Notes: generated by a model not told the origin, from the sequence alone. Positions 1-11,140 are shown, counted from the stretch's first letter. The stretch: 64,000 bases of DNA from Avena insularis (GCA_023614405.1 CM042685.1:86170684-86234683), one strand, 5' to 3'. Numbers and translations: made by a program.

Positions 1-116
1 CGTCGCTCGTCGGTGCAAGCGTCGCTCGTCGATGTGGGCCGTCGCCATTGCCTCGTCGGAGTGGTCATCGTCATCACCGTTGCCTTGTCAGATAGCTCGC
101 TATCGTCGTCACTTCA

Positions 117-412
117 AGGAGGAGGAGGAGAAGGAGCCCGCTGTCGTCGGTGCAAGGAGGAGGAGGTGGAGGAGAAGGAGCCTGTCATCGTCACTACAAG
201 GATGACGAGAAGAAGAAGGAGCCCTCCGTCGCCATCGTCACTTCAAGGAGGAGAAGGAGAAGGAGGAGGAGGAGGAGGAGGAGAAGGAGAAGGAGGAGGA
301 GGAAAAGGAGAAGGAGGATAAGGAAAAGAAGGAGGAGGAGGAGGAAAAGGAGAAGGGAGGAAAAGGAAAAGGGAGGAAAAGGAAAAGGAGAGAAGGGGGA
401 GGGAAAAGTAGA
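117..412 (+). repeat. Purine-rich GGA/GAA low-complexity tract
   Basis: The plus strand is almost only G and A in GGA, GAA and GGAAAA units, densest from 245 to 412. Open frames here in several registers give poly-Arg, poly-Glu/Gly or poly-Leu and are by-products of the repeat. It lies inside the CACTA element. Confidence 0.9.
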
Positions 413-805
413 GGGTAGGTGGGCGGGGTGGTGATTCGAATTTCGAATCCCGCCCAACTTAGTCGTGGCGCACTAGGGGTGGTGCGCTACAGGTAAGTTG
501 CTCTCTATTTTTTTCTGCAGGAAAAATGGTCTCTTAACCGTAAATTTTTACTCTTTTCGAATTTAGAAAATCTAAAAAATCGCTAAACGACCAAAGGTCA
601 CTACGAGCGGATGCGGAATCTCGTTCTGGTCATTTTGGTATATTATACGTTTTTTTTACATCGTATGCAAAAGTTATGCCCATTTTACCGTGCCATGACC
701 TTTTTTTTGCAGAAAAAGTCGAAATTCACCTTTGTTAATTTTCCTAGAAACTATACCACATTACCTGCGTAAGTATGAAAGGATTTTATTTTTTGAAGTG
801 TTTAT
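413..805. other. CACTA non-coding interior
   Basis: AT-rich sequence with poly-T runs and GGCGCACTA-type motifs near 463-490. It resembles the subterminal DNA of Triticeae CACTA elements and has no coding signal. It ends at TTTAT (801-805), the left target duplication of the Copia element. Confidence 0.6.
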
Positions 806-2177
806 TGTTGGGCCACGTAGAGATAAAACAAAACTTTTTCCCTCTAATCGTGGTGATCCCAAGATCCAACAGAGGTACAAGGCCACGAGGTTTACCACTA
901 GACGCGCAGTTGCGGATTACTGATGAAGCGCGTCAGTTGATGCGGTGCAGTCCTTTGCGATCCGATCATCCTGGTGCTGATCGTACAACACCTCTGCTGG
1001 TATCCACGCATACAAGGAGGAGCACCGGCGGCGAACTGCTAGGTTTGGTACGTCGGCAGGACTGCCGTGGAGCTAGGGTTTCCAACTCATGGAATAACCT
1101 TACCGAACAACAAATAACCTTTTGGGTTATTGTGCTCCACTATATATAGGAAGTGAACATGGGCTCCACTCTCATGGCCCATTCACTAAACCCCATATAA
1201 TACTGGTCACCGTGAGTCCAACTCACTTATTCAGTCCAAATCCGGCTCAGGTCCAACCCAACCATATTTCCGGTTTAGATCCAATCTGAACTTGCTTCCG
1301 CTCTTAAGTGTGTGACTCCGCAGGCTCATGGCTACTTGGACAAGATTAGAGTCCGACTCTCGATCGATCAGTCGGTAGTGGATCCTAGGAGAACGTGTCG
1401 ACTCCCAAGTACCAAAGAGTAATGTCGGCTTGCCTTTCTAATGCGACTTGCATTCGAGTCCCTTTTGCCTCACAATATACCTTGTCAGACTATAGGCGAA
1501 TATTTTTCATCCCTTAAATAGTTTGACTCTCTTATCGATCCGAGATAAGTGATTCACCCGACTAACTCTTAGTCGACCACCTCAGTTAACACTTAACCGA
1601 GTCATGCATGGCCATGCTTTTAGAATCATATCATCCGAGAGGGCCCAAAGAATATCTCTCCAAGTGGAGGGGCAAAAATCCCATCTTGGTTATTCACATC
1701 ACGTAGCTTGATTCTCAGTTGACCCGAAATCTGCCTTTATAACTGCCCAGTTACGGATCAGCGTTTGGCAGAACCTAAGTCGGTGATCCTCAACTCGGAC
1801 TATGCAATAACCTCAGGTCTAAGGATTACATTGATTGAGATATACAAATGACAACTTGTTTGTTGTACCTCAATATGGGTCAATCGGACTCGCTAAACTC
1901 TCTAGCCAAATCTATGCAAGTCGGAATGGCATCTCCATGCCCATGACAAGTGGAACCGAGTCATCAAGCCGACTTTCACATTGGTTTAAGTTGTGTGTCC
2001 AGCACAACCTCGATGACCAAGGATATTTAGTATAAAGAACATGAATGTATAGTTCCACAACTAAATCCCATATTCAATGATACACATCAGATGTTTATAC
2101 AAGGACAACTTAATCTCTTTATGAATACAATGGGAAATATCATCATAGATGATTGCCTCTAGGGCATATTCCCAATA
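806..2177 (-). repeat. 3' LTR of Copia-1
   Basis: 1372 bp direct repeat matching 7385-8919. In element sense it begins TATTGGGAATATGCCCTAG (a mutated TGTTGG start) and ends at 806. It has one copy of the 86-bp unit that is triplicated in the other LTR. Confidence 0.93.
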
Positions 2178-2193
2178 GTCTCCTACTTCCACT
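2178..2193 (-). other. Polypurine tract of Copia-1
   Basis: The minus strand reads AGTGGAAGTAGGAGAC directly upstream of the 3' LTR, where plus-strand DNA priming occurs. Position and composition match Triticeae Copia elements. Confidence 0.85.
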
Positions 2194-2211
2194 AGAGTCA
2201 ATCTTCCGACA

Positions 2212-2745
2212 TCACATTTCTAAGCATCTAATGCCCATGGCTCTCAGGTGCGCCTCATGCTTCGACTGTGGTAACGGCTTTGTCAACGGATCCGCAATAT
2301 TTGCATCTGTATGTACCTTGCTTAACTTGATATCACCCTGATCCACGAACTGGCGAATCAGGTGGTACCGCATGAGTATGTGCTTGTTCTTCTGGTGTTG
2401 TCTAGGTTCCTTGGCTTGTGCAATAGCACCATTGTTGTCACAATACACGTATAACGGATTGGACGATCCCTGAACCACACCAAGATCCATGAGGAAATTC
2501 CTCATCCAAACAGCTTCATTTACTGCCTCTGAGGCGGCAATATACTCAGCCTCTGTTGTAGATGCACACACAGTCTCTTGCTTGGAAATCTTCCAGCTCA
2601 CAGCACCTCCGTTTATAATAAACACGTTTCTAGATTGGGAACGAGAATCATCAGAGTCGGTAAGATAACTCAAATGCTTGTAACCCTTTACACTGAGTTC
2701 ATCTTCACCACCATAAACCAAAAACATATCCTTAGTCCTTCTCAA
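2212..2745 (-). CDS. Copia-1 RNase H (C-terminal end of Pol)
   Basis: A 177-aa open stretch with the Ty1/Copia RNase H pattern: an Asp in YLTDSD near residue 31, Glu in TTEAEYIA near 66, Asp in YCDNNGA near 104, and the C-terminal KHIxxRYHLIR and TxxNxADPLTKPL blocks. The domain removes RNA from the RNA/DNA hybrid during reverse transcription in the cytoplasmic particle. It is the best preserved part of the polyprotein. The Met at 2745 is an internal residue; the native protein was a polyprotein starting at gag. Upstream frame breaks separate it from the RT. Confidence 0.9.
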   Translation of the reverse strand: MRRTKDMFLVYGGEDELSVKGYKHLSYLTDSDDSRSQSRNVFIINGGAVSWKISKQETVCASTTEAEYIAASEAVNEAVWMRNFLMDLGVVQGSSNPLYVYCDNNGAIAQAKEPRQHQKNKHILMRYHLIRQFVDQGDIKLSKVHTDANIADPLTKPLPQSKHEAHLRAMGIRCLEM

Positions 2746-3681
2746 GTACTTTAGGATATTTTTAGCCGCTGTCTAGTGGATTTCTCCAGGATAAGCCTGG
2801 TATCTGCTCACAACACTTAGAGCATAGGAAATATCCGGCCTAGTACAAATCATGGCATACATGATGGATCCGACTACAGAATCATATGGAATCACACTCA
2901 TCCGACTTCGTTGATCAGTTGTCGAAGGACACTGAGTCTTGCTAAGTTTTACACCATGGTACATCTATAAGAACCCCTTCTTAGACGATTACATGTTGAA
3001 CTTCTTCCACACTTTGTCCAAATAAGTACTCTGACTCAATCCAATGAGCCTTCTTGATCTATCTCTATAGATCCGGACTACGAGAATATATGTTGCCTCA
3101 CCCAAGTCTTTCATTGATAAACTGTTTTCCAATGATTCCTTGGTTTCTTGCAACATCTGGACATCATTTCCAATCAATAATATGTCATCAACATATAAGA
3201 TTCTAAAGGTTACTTTGCTCCCACTAAACTTCTTGTATAAACAAGAATCATGATCACTCTTGATGAAGCCAAATGATTTGACTACCTCATCAAAGAGAAT
3301 ATTCCAACTTCGAGATACTTGCTTGAACCCATAAATGGATTTCTGAAGTTTTCACACTTTGTCAACATTAGTCAGATCGACAAAACCCTCGGGCTGTATC
3401 ATATACACGTCCTCGGTTAAATTTCCGTTAAGGAAAGACATTTTGACATCCATCTGCCATATCTCATAGTTGAAATAGGCTACTATAGCTAACATGATCC
3501 GAACTGATTTAAGCATCACTACAAGCGAGAAAGTCTCGTCGTAATCAAGTCCTTGAAATCGTCGGAACCCCTTCGCGACAAGACGTGCTTTATAGATGGA
3601 AACATTTCCATCCATATCAGTTTTCTTCTTAAAGACCCATTTGCACTGGACTTTAACTCGGATCTCATGGCTGCAATCCAT
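2746..3681 (-). pseudogene. Copia-1 reverse transcriptase, frame-broken
   Basis: Pieces in different frames follow the Copia RT order. First comes CKWVFKKKTDMDGN with KARLVAKGF near 3530-3650, then the MDVKMSFLNGNL block near 3420-3450. The catalytic YVDD box is intact at 3184-3195 (followed by ILLIGND). Then come SMKDLGEA near 3110, LSQSTYLDKV near 3020 and ALSVVSRYQ near 2800. The enzyme copies element RNA into DNA. Stops or frameshifts between the pieces (for example around 2970-2985 and near 3350) prevent one protein. The catalytic Asp pair is still encoded, so loss of function comes from the frame breaks. Confidence 0.9.
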
Positions 3682-4197
3682 GACTCGGAATCAGATCCCA
3701 CCATCTCTTTCGAATAATTTTCCGGCTCATCATTGTCTAACAGTAACACATCACGAACACTTCGCAATCTTGCCGATCTTTGTAGTACAGGTGCCGCTAC
3801 CGGCTCAGCTACCATGACTGGGTCAACCTCCAAGGTTTTAGCCAACTCGCTACTAGCCAGTTCCTCTCGAATTTCTTCGAGCTGCACCGTTCTCCCACTG
3901 TCTCCCCGACTAAGAAACTCTTTCTCAATGAAGATACCGTTCCGAGCAAAAAACAATTTGCCTTCTTCTCGTTTGTAGAAGTAGTAACCCAAGGTTTCCC
4001 TCGGATACCCCATGAAAATACACTTATCTGACCTGGCCATAAGCTTGTCCGACTGAAGTCGCTTGACAAATGCTTCACAACCCCAAATCTTAAGAAAAGA
4101 CAAACTCGGCTTTTTGCCTGTCCATATCTCATGCGGTGTCTTCTCTACCGACTTTGATGGTACTCTGTTTAGTGTGAACGCCGCTATTTCTAGACAA
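3682..4197 (-). pseudogene. Copia-1 integrase C-terminal part and linker to RT
   Basis: The frame at 3519-4103 reads FLKIWGCEAFVKR, then KCIFMGYPRETLGYYFY and an acidic/proline-rich linker leading to the RT start (ESWIAAMRSELKS). This is the usual region after the Copia integrase core. It is separated from the core by a frame break near 4130-4200 and shifts frame again into the RT near 3640. Confidence 0.85.
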
Positions 4198-5325
4198 TTA
4201 CCCCCAAAATGATAAAGGCAGATCTGTCCGACTGATCATTGATCGTACCATGTCTAACAAGGTCCGATTCCTCCTTTCCGAAACACCATTTCTTTGCAGC
4301 GTTCCTGGCGGAGTAAGTTGAGGAACTATTCCACAACTCTTCAGATGGTCATCAAACTCATGGCTCATGTACTCGCCTCCTCGGTCCGACCGAAGAAACT
4401 TTATTTTCTTGCCGAGTTGATTCTGTGCTTCATTCTGGAATTCTTTGAACTTTTTAAAGGCTTCCGACTTATGTTTCATCAAGTAGATATATTCATACCT
4501 ACTCAAATCATCAGTGAAGGTAATGAAGTACTCATAACCACCCCTAGCTGTCGTGCTCATTGGTCCACATACATCACTATGTACTAGTCCCAACAAGTCG
4601 GATGCCCTTTCACAACTCTTTGCAAAAGGTGTCTTGGTCATTTTGCCGAGTAGGCAAGATTCGCATGTCTCGAACGACTCCAAGTTGAACGAAGTTAGGA
4701 TTCCATCATCATATAGCTTCTTCATGCGTTTCCAACTTATATTACCAAGTCGACAGTGCCAAAAGTAAGTCATATTCCAATCATTTGGTTTCAACCTTTT
4801 AACATTTATGTTATAAACCGACTCACCATCAAGATTCAAAATAAATAACCCGTCCTGGACGGGTGCAAAGCCGTGAAACATATCATTCAAATATAAAGAA
4901 CAACCATTATTCTTGATATTCAACTCATAGCCTTGCCTCATCAAACATGAAGCAGAAATAATGTTTCGACTAAGCACTAGAACATAATAACAATTATTCA
5001 ATTCCATAATGAATCTGTAAGGTAAATGAAGTTGCATCGTGCCGACTCCCAATGCATCAACTCTTGCTTTGTTGCTGACTCGAATATCAACCTCGCCTAT
5101 TGCTACGCTCCTAGTCCTTACCAGTCCCTGCAATGAGTTGCATATGCGAATAACTGATCCGGTATCATATAGCCAAGAACTATTAGGTGCATCAGCAAGA
5201 TAAATGTCTATAACATTGCAAACAAGTGTACTTGAGTCGGAATTCATACCTCCACTCTTGGCTTTGTCAGCCAAGTAGTTGCTGCAATTCCTCTTCAGTG
5301 GCCATCCGCCTTGCAATAGAAGCAA
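4198..5325 (-). CDS. Copia-1 protease and integrase core
   Basis: 375-aa open frame. Near its N-terminus is a zinc-knuckle remnant (KRNC), then the protease motif WLYDTGS near residue 54, the aspartic protease that matures the polyprotein. The integrase follows: the HHCC zinc domain (FWHCRLGN near 188, CESCLLGK near 223), then the core with Asp in HSDVCGP near 249, Asp in RSDRGGEY near 317 and Glu in GVSERRNR near 352. Integrase inserts the cDNA into the chromosome. The frame ends at LSFWG, where the family continues in frame, so the stop is a lesion. The Met at 5325 is internal to the polyprotein. Confidence 0.93.
   Translation of the reverse strand: MLLLQGGWPLKRNCSNYLADKAKSGGMNSDSSTLVCNVIDIYLADAPNSSWLYDTGSVIRICNSLQGLVRTRSVAIGEVDIRVSNKARVDALGVGTMQLHLPYRFIMELNNCYYVLVLSRNIISASCLMRQGYELNIKNNGCSLYLNDMFHGFAPVQDGLFILNLDGESVYNINVKRLKPNDWNMTYFWHCRLGNISWKRMKKLYDDGILTSFNLESFETCESCLLGKMTKTPFAKSCERASDLLGLVHSDVCGPMSTTARGGYEYFITFTDDLSRYEYIYLMKHKSEAFKKFKEFQNEAQNQLGKKIKFLRSDRGGEYMSHEFDDHLKSCGIVPQLTPPGTLQRNGVSERRNRTLLDMVRSMISRTDLPLSFWG
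5286..5324 (-). pseudogene. Gag zinc knuckle of Copia-1, broken by a frameshift
   Basis: One frame reads CFYCKADGH and then a stop; the neighbouring frame continues WPLKRNC. Together they match the CX2CX4HX4C nucleic-acid-binding knuckle of Copia Gag, split by a one-base shift. Confidence 0.75.
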
Positions 5326-5476
5326 GTGGATCCAGCTGAAGGAGATGACTTAGTCCCCGAGGAAGCACTTGGGATCGGGTCCTAGCCTTCTTCTTAGTCC
5401 AAGAACTCTTCTTAAACTTAGCCTTATTTTGTACCATCAACACTTGACTAGTGCCCTTTTTGAGATCCGCCTCTGC

Positions 5477-6076
5477 CTACTTGAGCATCCCACGAAATTC
5501 AATGAGCTTCGTATCCATACCATGTATGTGGTAGTTCGAAATGAACTGCCCATATTCACTAGGAAGAGAGTTCATAATTATATCTGTAGCGAGCTCTTCG
5601 CTAATGGGGTAGCCAAGCCTCTCCAGAGACTGCACGTAACCAACTATTTTGATCACATGTGGACTTAGTGGATCACCATCCTTAAGCTTGCAACTCAGCA
5701 AAGCCTGAGAGACTTGATACCTCTCAGTCTTCGCTTGAGACTAGAACATATTTTTGAGGCTTTCGATCATATCGTAGGCCTCAACATTCTCGAACTGCTT
5801 TTGCAAGTCCGGTTCCATGTGAGCAAGCATAAGACAGCTAATATCCGTGGACTCATCCTTAGCCCGACTGTAGGCATTGGTGGCAGCGACAGTCATATTC
5901 TCATTCGGCTCATCTGGAAGTGGGTTTTCTAGGACATGGTTCTCCTTTTCTTGTTTGAGAACAATTCTTAGATTTCGATACCAGTTGGTAAAATTAGTGT
6001 CGTTCAGTTTATCTTTCTCAAGAATGGTTCTCAACACAAAACCGGATATCTGAGAGTGACTGCTACTTGGTGCCAT
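5477..6076 (-). pseudogene. Copia-1 Gag
   Basis: The start ATG at 6076 gives MAPSSSHSQISGF, then LNDTNFTNWYRNLRIVL, the N-terminal motif of plant Copia Gag. This first frame (111 aa) runs to KNMF at 5741. A second frame (5477-5701) carries the rest of the capsid-like part: ISEELATDIIMNSLP, YGQFISNYHIHG and a C-terminal LIEFRGMLK. A frameshift or stop at 5702-5740 separates them. Gag forms the particle that packages element RNA. The start is chosen because it is the first ATG after the leader and matches the family N-terminus. Confidence 0.9.
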
Positions 6077-7371
6077 GATCTACAACATAAAATATGCAAA
6101 ACACTTAAGACATGTATTCATAAAAGAGAAAGTATATTAAACACTTTAATATTTTATGCTCCCACTAGAACCAACACCCCTCCGATGGTTACTTAGTGAT
6201 TCAGGATCCTAAATAAGCAAGCTGGCTAGTGAGCTTTAGCATCACCGCTAGCCGCCAAGTTATCTACGTAGACAACTCCTTGTCAATCGTATCTCATACG
6301 ACTCCTGTTGGACGGGTGGCATCACATGCCTCGGCTCCCATCCGACTTTTCCCCAAGCCGCACAACCATTGTGATAAACCCGTCTAGCTTACCGAGTGTT
6401 TCTACAGTAAGAGTCCGACTCGAACCCACCTAGTCAGAAAGAATTGGCAGCACCTCAATTTTATGAGCCCGCTACCAAAAATGTCTGACTTGTGATGGTA
6501 CAAAAACTGGCAGGAAAACTGACTAGACCTTCTTTGAGGGATTAAATTTTACCGACAATATAATAGAGGTAAAACAGAGACATATCAATAACACAAAATA
6601 AATTAATTATAATGTGAAATGGTATGGCTCTCTTCATGGCGATCTCCATATCCACAAAAGCCTGTAATCTGACTCGTGGCAACACTTGTCACTTGCCGTC
6701 TTACACCATATCGCTGATTTGTACATCGACTTGCACGTCTTCCGAATTCTCCAAATAGCTACAATAGCTTAGTAAAGTAAATTACATAGAGAATTCGACA
6801 TATAGGTCATCATACAATAAAATGACAGCACCTAGGCTCCAGCCGGCTGACAAAACCATGATTCGTAGATCACATATGGATTACACACATACATCAAATG
6901 CACATGAACCATACCATTCACAACTTCCTAAAAAACAAGTTATGCATAGATACGCTATCTACCGGCATTGTGAAACTTGCAACGACATCTAAGGCGCTAC
7001 GACAGGGCGAAGCCGGTGCTCCCAGACATGGATTTTTTTCAAAAACGTAGATCTCATCTATGATACGGACATGGATTCTGACCATTGTTCCGATTCGATC
7101 AAACTCTTTGATCTTTGATCACCGCATCTGGATTTACGTGTCACAGTATACCCCGATGGTGAACCCGACCGGTAGGGGTATGTCGTTCCACGACCTCAAC
7201 AATATGATCACGAAAATCAGATCTAGCATTCCCCGAGTACAGTTGATCCAATAAACATCGTACAAAATCGATCTATCTCATAGATCGACCACCAAAACAG
7301 CATGTAGATCTCATCTACAGCCAACAGCATATCACATATGCGAGATCTCGAGCCTAAAACAAGAAGATATC
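6077..7371 (-). other. Untranslated leader of Copia-1
   Basis: About 1.3 kb between the primer binding site and gag with no coherent reading frame. Long leaders with packaging signals are usual in Triticeae Copia elements; no specific signal recognised. Confidence 0.7.
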
Positions 7372-7383
7372 TCTCTGATGCCA
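7372..7383 (-). promoter_or_regulatory. Primer binding site of Copia-1 (initiator-Met tRNA type)
   Basis: The minus strand reads TGGCATCAGAGA one base after the 5' LTR. This is one change away from the plant Copia consensus TGGTATCAGAG, complementary to the 3' end of initiator methionine tRNA. Confidence 0.85.
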
Positions 7384-7384
7384 C

Positions 7385-8919
7385 TGTTGGGCCACGTAGA
7401 GATAAAACAAAACTTTTTCCCTCTAATCGTGGTGATCCCAAGATCCAGCTGAGGTAGAAGGCCACGAGGTTTACCACTAGACGCGCAATTGCGGATTACT
7501 GATGAAGCTCTTTAGTTGATGCAGTGCACTCCTTTGCGATCCGATCGTCCTGGTGCTGATCGTACAACACCTCTTCTGGTATCCACACGTACAAGGAGGA
7601 GCACCAGTGGTAAAACTGCTAGGTTCGGTACGTCGGCAGGACTGTCGTGGAGCTAGGGTTTTCAACTCAAGGGACAACCTTACCGATCAATGATTAACCT
7701 TTTGGCTTACTGTGCTCCACTATATATAGGGAGTGAACGTGGGCTCCACTCTAGTGGCCCAGTCACTAAAGCCCATATAATACTGGTCACCGTGAGTCCG
7801 ACTCACTGACTTAGTCCAAATCTGGCTCAGGTCCAACCCAACCAGATTTCCGGTTTAGATCCAGTCCGAACTTGCTCCCGCTCTTAAGTGTGCGACCCCG
7901 CAGGCTCATGGCTGCTTGGACACGATTAGATTCCGACTCTCGATCGATTAGTCGGTAGTGGCTCCTAGGAGAAAGTGTCGACTCCCAAGTACCAAAGAGT
8001 CATGTCGACTTTCCTTTCCAATGCGACTTGCGCCTGAGTCCCTTTTGCCTCACGATATACCTTGTTAGACTATAGATGAATATTTGTCATCCTTTAAATA
8101 ATCTGACTCTCTACTCGATCCGAGATAAGTGATTCACCCGACTAACTCTTAGTTGACCGCCTCGGTTAACACTTAACCGAGTCGTGCATGGCCATGCTTT
8201 CCGAATCATATCATCCGAGAGGGCCCAGAGAATATCTCTCCAAGTGGAGGGGCAAAAATCCCATCTTGGTTATTCACATCACGCAGCTTGATTCTCAGTC
8301 GATCCAAACTCTGCCTTTATAACTTCCCAGTTACGAATCAGCGTTTGATAGAACCTAAGTCGGTGATCCTCAACTCGGACACTGCAGGTCTAAGGATTAC
8401 ATTGATTGAGATATACAAATGACAACTTGTTCGTTGTACCTCAATATGGGTCAATCCAACTCGCTAAACTCTTTAGCCAAATCTATGCAAGTCAGAATGG
8501 CATCTCCATGCCCATGACAAGTGGAACCGAGTCATCAAGCCGACTTTCACATTGGTCTAAGTTGTGTGTCTAGCACAACCTCGATAACCAAGGATATTTA
8601 GTACAAACAACATGAATGTATAGTTCCACAACCGAATCCCATATTCAATGATAAACATCAGATGTTTATACAAGGAAAACTTAATATCTTTATGAATACA
8701 ATGATAAATATCATCATACATGATTGCCTCTAGGGCATGTTTATCAGATGTTTATACAAGGAAAACTTAATATCTTTATGAATACAATGATAAATATCAT
8801 CATACATGATTGCCTCTAGGGCATGTTTATCAGATGTTTATACAAGGAAAACATAATATCTTTATGAATACAATGATAAATATCATCATACATGATTGCC
8901 TCTAGGGCATATCCCAACA
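7385..8919 (-). repeat. 5' LTR of Copia-1
   Basis: 1535 bp, ends TGTTGGG...CCCAACA in plus orientation. It is longer than its partner because an 86-bp segment near its outer end is present three times. It would hold the element's promoter. Confidence 0.95.
8650..8911 (-). repeat. 86-bp tandem triplication inside the 5' LTR
   Basis: Three near-identical units containing GATTGCCTCTAGGGCATG, with GCATG at 8735 and again at 8821, so the period is 86 bp. The third ends at the LTR terminus. The other LTR has one copy. Confidence 0.95.
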
Positions 8920-9338
8920 TTTATCATTTTCTTTTATTTTTTGCAAAGCCTAAAAAGGCAATCCACGGGGGGGGGGGGGGGGGGGTGGAGTTGGTGCAGG
9001 GTACTTAGCCCTAGGACACTAGGACAGGGTGCCCTACAACTAAGTTTTCCCATCAGACCACAACCCACACATCCGTAGCGCACTAGATCATGTGCTCTAC
9101 TACTAAGTTTCATACCCGGAGCGCACCCTGACCTAGTGCGATACGGATGTGTGGTTTGTGGCCACCTGTGACCTGGCCCACACATAGTCGTGGCGCACCA
9201 CTCCCATGTGTGCCACGCTTACGACTGCTAGCCGTAGGACACCTGTAGGCAGCGCGCCACAACTATTTTACCCGTGGGGTACCTTCAGCATGTGCGCCAC
9301 AGATGTATGGATTACCTATAGCCGTTTTCGTAGTAGTG
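8920..9338. repeat. CACTA right subterminal repeats and terminus
   Basis: Begins with the right TTTAT target duplication of Copia-1, has a 19-base G run at 8967-8985, then repeated GCGCAC / TGTGCGCCAC motifs in both orientations (9085-9305), ending GTAGTAGTG at 9338. Confidence 0.75.
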
Positions 9339-10649
9339 CGAGACTCATACTTCTCTTTCCTTGCACCAACCACCTTCTCCTTCGAGTTCTTCCCTAAGTG
9401 CGTCTGCTCCCGCCCACCACACGGATGCCTCACCGGGGAGCCTTAGCCTTCGCGAAGGGGAAAATGCCTCATGTTGTTCCCTCCCAAGTCGAGGAAAGGG
9501 AGGAGGAGGAGTTAAGGGAGGCGCTGATTCCTTCCACCAACAAGACCAATGCCATTCGCACCTCGCCTCGATCTGTAACCAGTGGGGAGAGACCCGGGTG
9601 TGGCCGGGATCGATAGATCCGTTCGGCCTTGCCGGGTTCGTGCACCTGTTTTTCTACCACACCGTCATAGCGGGGTTAGTACACCCATTCTCCCCTTCTT
9701 CATGGTGGTGCTTGAGAACTACCAGATTTGCGCACTTCACCTACAGCCCAACTCCATCACCATTCTCGCCATCTTCGCGTGTTGGTGCGAGATGTTTGTG
9801 GGGGTGAAGACGTCCATGGCGCTGTTGCGCCACATGTATGTTCTCCGCCTAACCTCCACTTCGCGGATAGTTGTGTGCGCCTCCTTTCTGAAGGAGGGGG
9901 CCTTTGGCTTCCAGATGGGCTGGTCAAAACGTGTGGACGACTTCTGGAACCGCTGGCTCCTGATGGATGTGCAAGATGATAGCCCCCGTCTCTTGCCCCC
10001 AACTGCCTTGGCCGAGAAGGATAGTATCCGCAGCTGGTCCACGATGAGTCTGGAGGGAGACAAGGTCGACACCCTAATATCGCACATTAAGGATCTCAAC
10101 TCGTCCAACTTGATGGGCCCTTTGGTGGCCATGGAGTAACTTCTCCTTAGGATTGCTCCGCTACAGAAGCACGTCAAAGACTTATGGGATTTTGTCGCGT
10201 GGGATCACCTGACTCTAGGGGATGGTTTTACCGACGACCCAGAGGTCGCGGGCTTGATACACGAGCGTCTACACACCTCCACCGCCGCTGAGCTTCCTAA
10301 GGGGGTTTGGCCCCTCTACCTTGATCCTCGCAAGGCGTTGATCCTTGCCACGCTCCACTAGTTTGATGAGTGGGGCATCCTGTCCTCGGGATGCCTTGAT
10401 TGGGAGCCGCGTGGGCTGGAAGCTCCTCGGATGAAGCCGACCCTCCAAGGCGGCTCGAGGGAAATATGCTCGTGAGGAGGGTTGCTTCCAGGAAAGTCGG
10501 TGCCTGATACCCTTTGCTCCACCACACATCTGACCTTTTCTTACTGGTTGTATTCTGGCAACAAGGATTCCCCGAAGAAGCAACGACGGTCGAAGCGAAC
10601 ATCCGGCAAGATGGTCCATCTGGTGATCCTCCCCTTGTATCATCCTTCG
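9339..10649 (-). mobile_element. Tat-A: left fragment of an older Tat-lineage Gypsy element
   Basis: This piece and 23505-26077 encode the two ends of one antisense gene of the type found in the complete Tat elements of this window, so they are the interrupted remnant of a fourth copy. By analogy its gag-pol was on the minus strand, but no LTR or pol of Tat-A is visible. The left side is cut by the CACTA insertion, the right by Tat-B. The last bases CTTCG pair with CTACG after Tat-B, a 4/5 target duplication. Confidence 0.65.
9400..10649 (+). pseudogene. Antisense accessory gene of Tat-A, N-terminal part (Transposase_28-like)
   Basis: The plus-strand frame at 9582-10139 contains VVLENYQICALHLQPNSI, then an Ala/Cys-rich helix (IFACWCEMFVG) and LLRHMYVLRL. 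This is the pattern of the plant 'putative gypsy type transposon' N-terminal domain: helix, LxPNxI, helix with C/L-E-x-F/Y-LG, then an aromatic block. It continues past a stop at 10137-10139 as a diverged helical segment (LLRIAPLQKHVKDLWDF) and a Lys/Arg-rich end (KKQRRSKRTSGK near 10575-10610). The Tat-B insertion at 10650 splits the gene from its coiled-coil end at 23505. Function of the family is unknown. Upstream frames (9398-9616) are probably 5' leader. Several stops show it is dead. Confidence 0.65.
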
Positions 10650-11123
10650 TGTCATGGTATTACCGACGAGTACGCCATGGAGGGGTCCTCACATTTCGCG
10701 TTTAGAGACGCGGGGTAAGGCGGAAGGTTGGCGGGTACGAGGTAACACAGCATACCCAGGTTCAGATCCCACGATGGTGGCGGAATTCTACTCCTGCTAT
10801 AAATCACTATAATGGCAATACGCCGAGTTACAGGGATCGGTTCGTTGGGCGTGATATGATTTGTTCTATGCCCTAAAGGTTACTCTAGGTCTGGCTTATA
10901 TAGTCACCAGATCCTAGGGTTACAGGGAAAGTACTAGCTGGAGAGGTTACAGAGTCCTACACAGTTTACAACTAGCCTTCCTTTATCCGGCATGGGCCTC
11001 CCTTCTGGATACATTTAACTGGGCCGCCCAGTAGGCCATAGGCCTTGCTACCGACTATGGGCCACCCGGGTTATCCGAATTAGAGACATGCAATGGTGAT
11101 ACCCATTCATCATATCCCCAACA
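10650..11123 (-). repeat. 3' LTR of Tat-B
   Basis: 474 bp direct repeat of 23015-23504. It contains a minus-strand TATA box (TATATAAG) at 10895-10902. Immediately inside (11124 on) the minus strand ends GGGGGCTAC, the polypurine tract. Confidence 0.93.
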
Positions 11124-11140
11124 GTAGCCCCCAGAGAACT
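11124..11140 (-). other. Polypurine tract of Tat-B
   Basis: Minus strand TTCTCTGGGGGCTAC abuts TGTTGGGG of the 3' LTR. The same GGGGGCTAC core abuts the 3' LTR of Tat-C. Confidence 0.8.

Larger units (their letters stand above)
806..8919 (-). mobile_element. Copia-1: full-length Ty1/Copia LTR retrotransposon, minus strand
   Basis: Two direct repeats (806-2177 and 7385-8919) both begin TGTTGGGCCACG and end in CCCAAYA. They are flanked by the identical 5-bp target duplication TTTAT (801-805 and 8920-8924). The primer binding site and polypurine tract sit where expected for minus-strand transcription. Domain order on the minus strand is Gag, zinc knuckle, protease, integrase, reverse transcriptase, RNase H, which defines Copia. 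Several frameshifts and stops make it non-autonomous today. LTR identity is about 94% by eye over the first 215 bp, so the insertion is not recent. Family name not assigned. Confidence 0.95.
1..9338. mobile_element. CACTA (Caspar-like) DNA transposon, right part, split by a Copia insertion
   Basis: The right end at 9338 reads CGTAGTAGTG, the inverse complement of a CACTAC terminus. Upstream of it (9080-9330) are several degenerate subterminal repeats built on GGCGCAC / GTGCGCCAC, as CACTA elements carry. The same GGCGCACTA motif recurs near 463-490, so 1-805 and 8920-9338 appear to be one element interrupted by the Copia insertion. The left terminus and its 3-bp target duplication are outside the window; CGA follows the right end. 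No transposase is visible in the part present, so it may be non-autonomous or simply cut. Assignment to the Caspar group is from memory of Triticeae elements. Confidence 0.72.

Noticed and set aside
150..457. Open frames giving poly-Arg, poly-Glu and poly-Leu proteins
   Set aside because: Produced by the GGA/GAA repeat in several frames and on both strands; no family resemblance.
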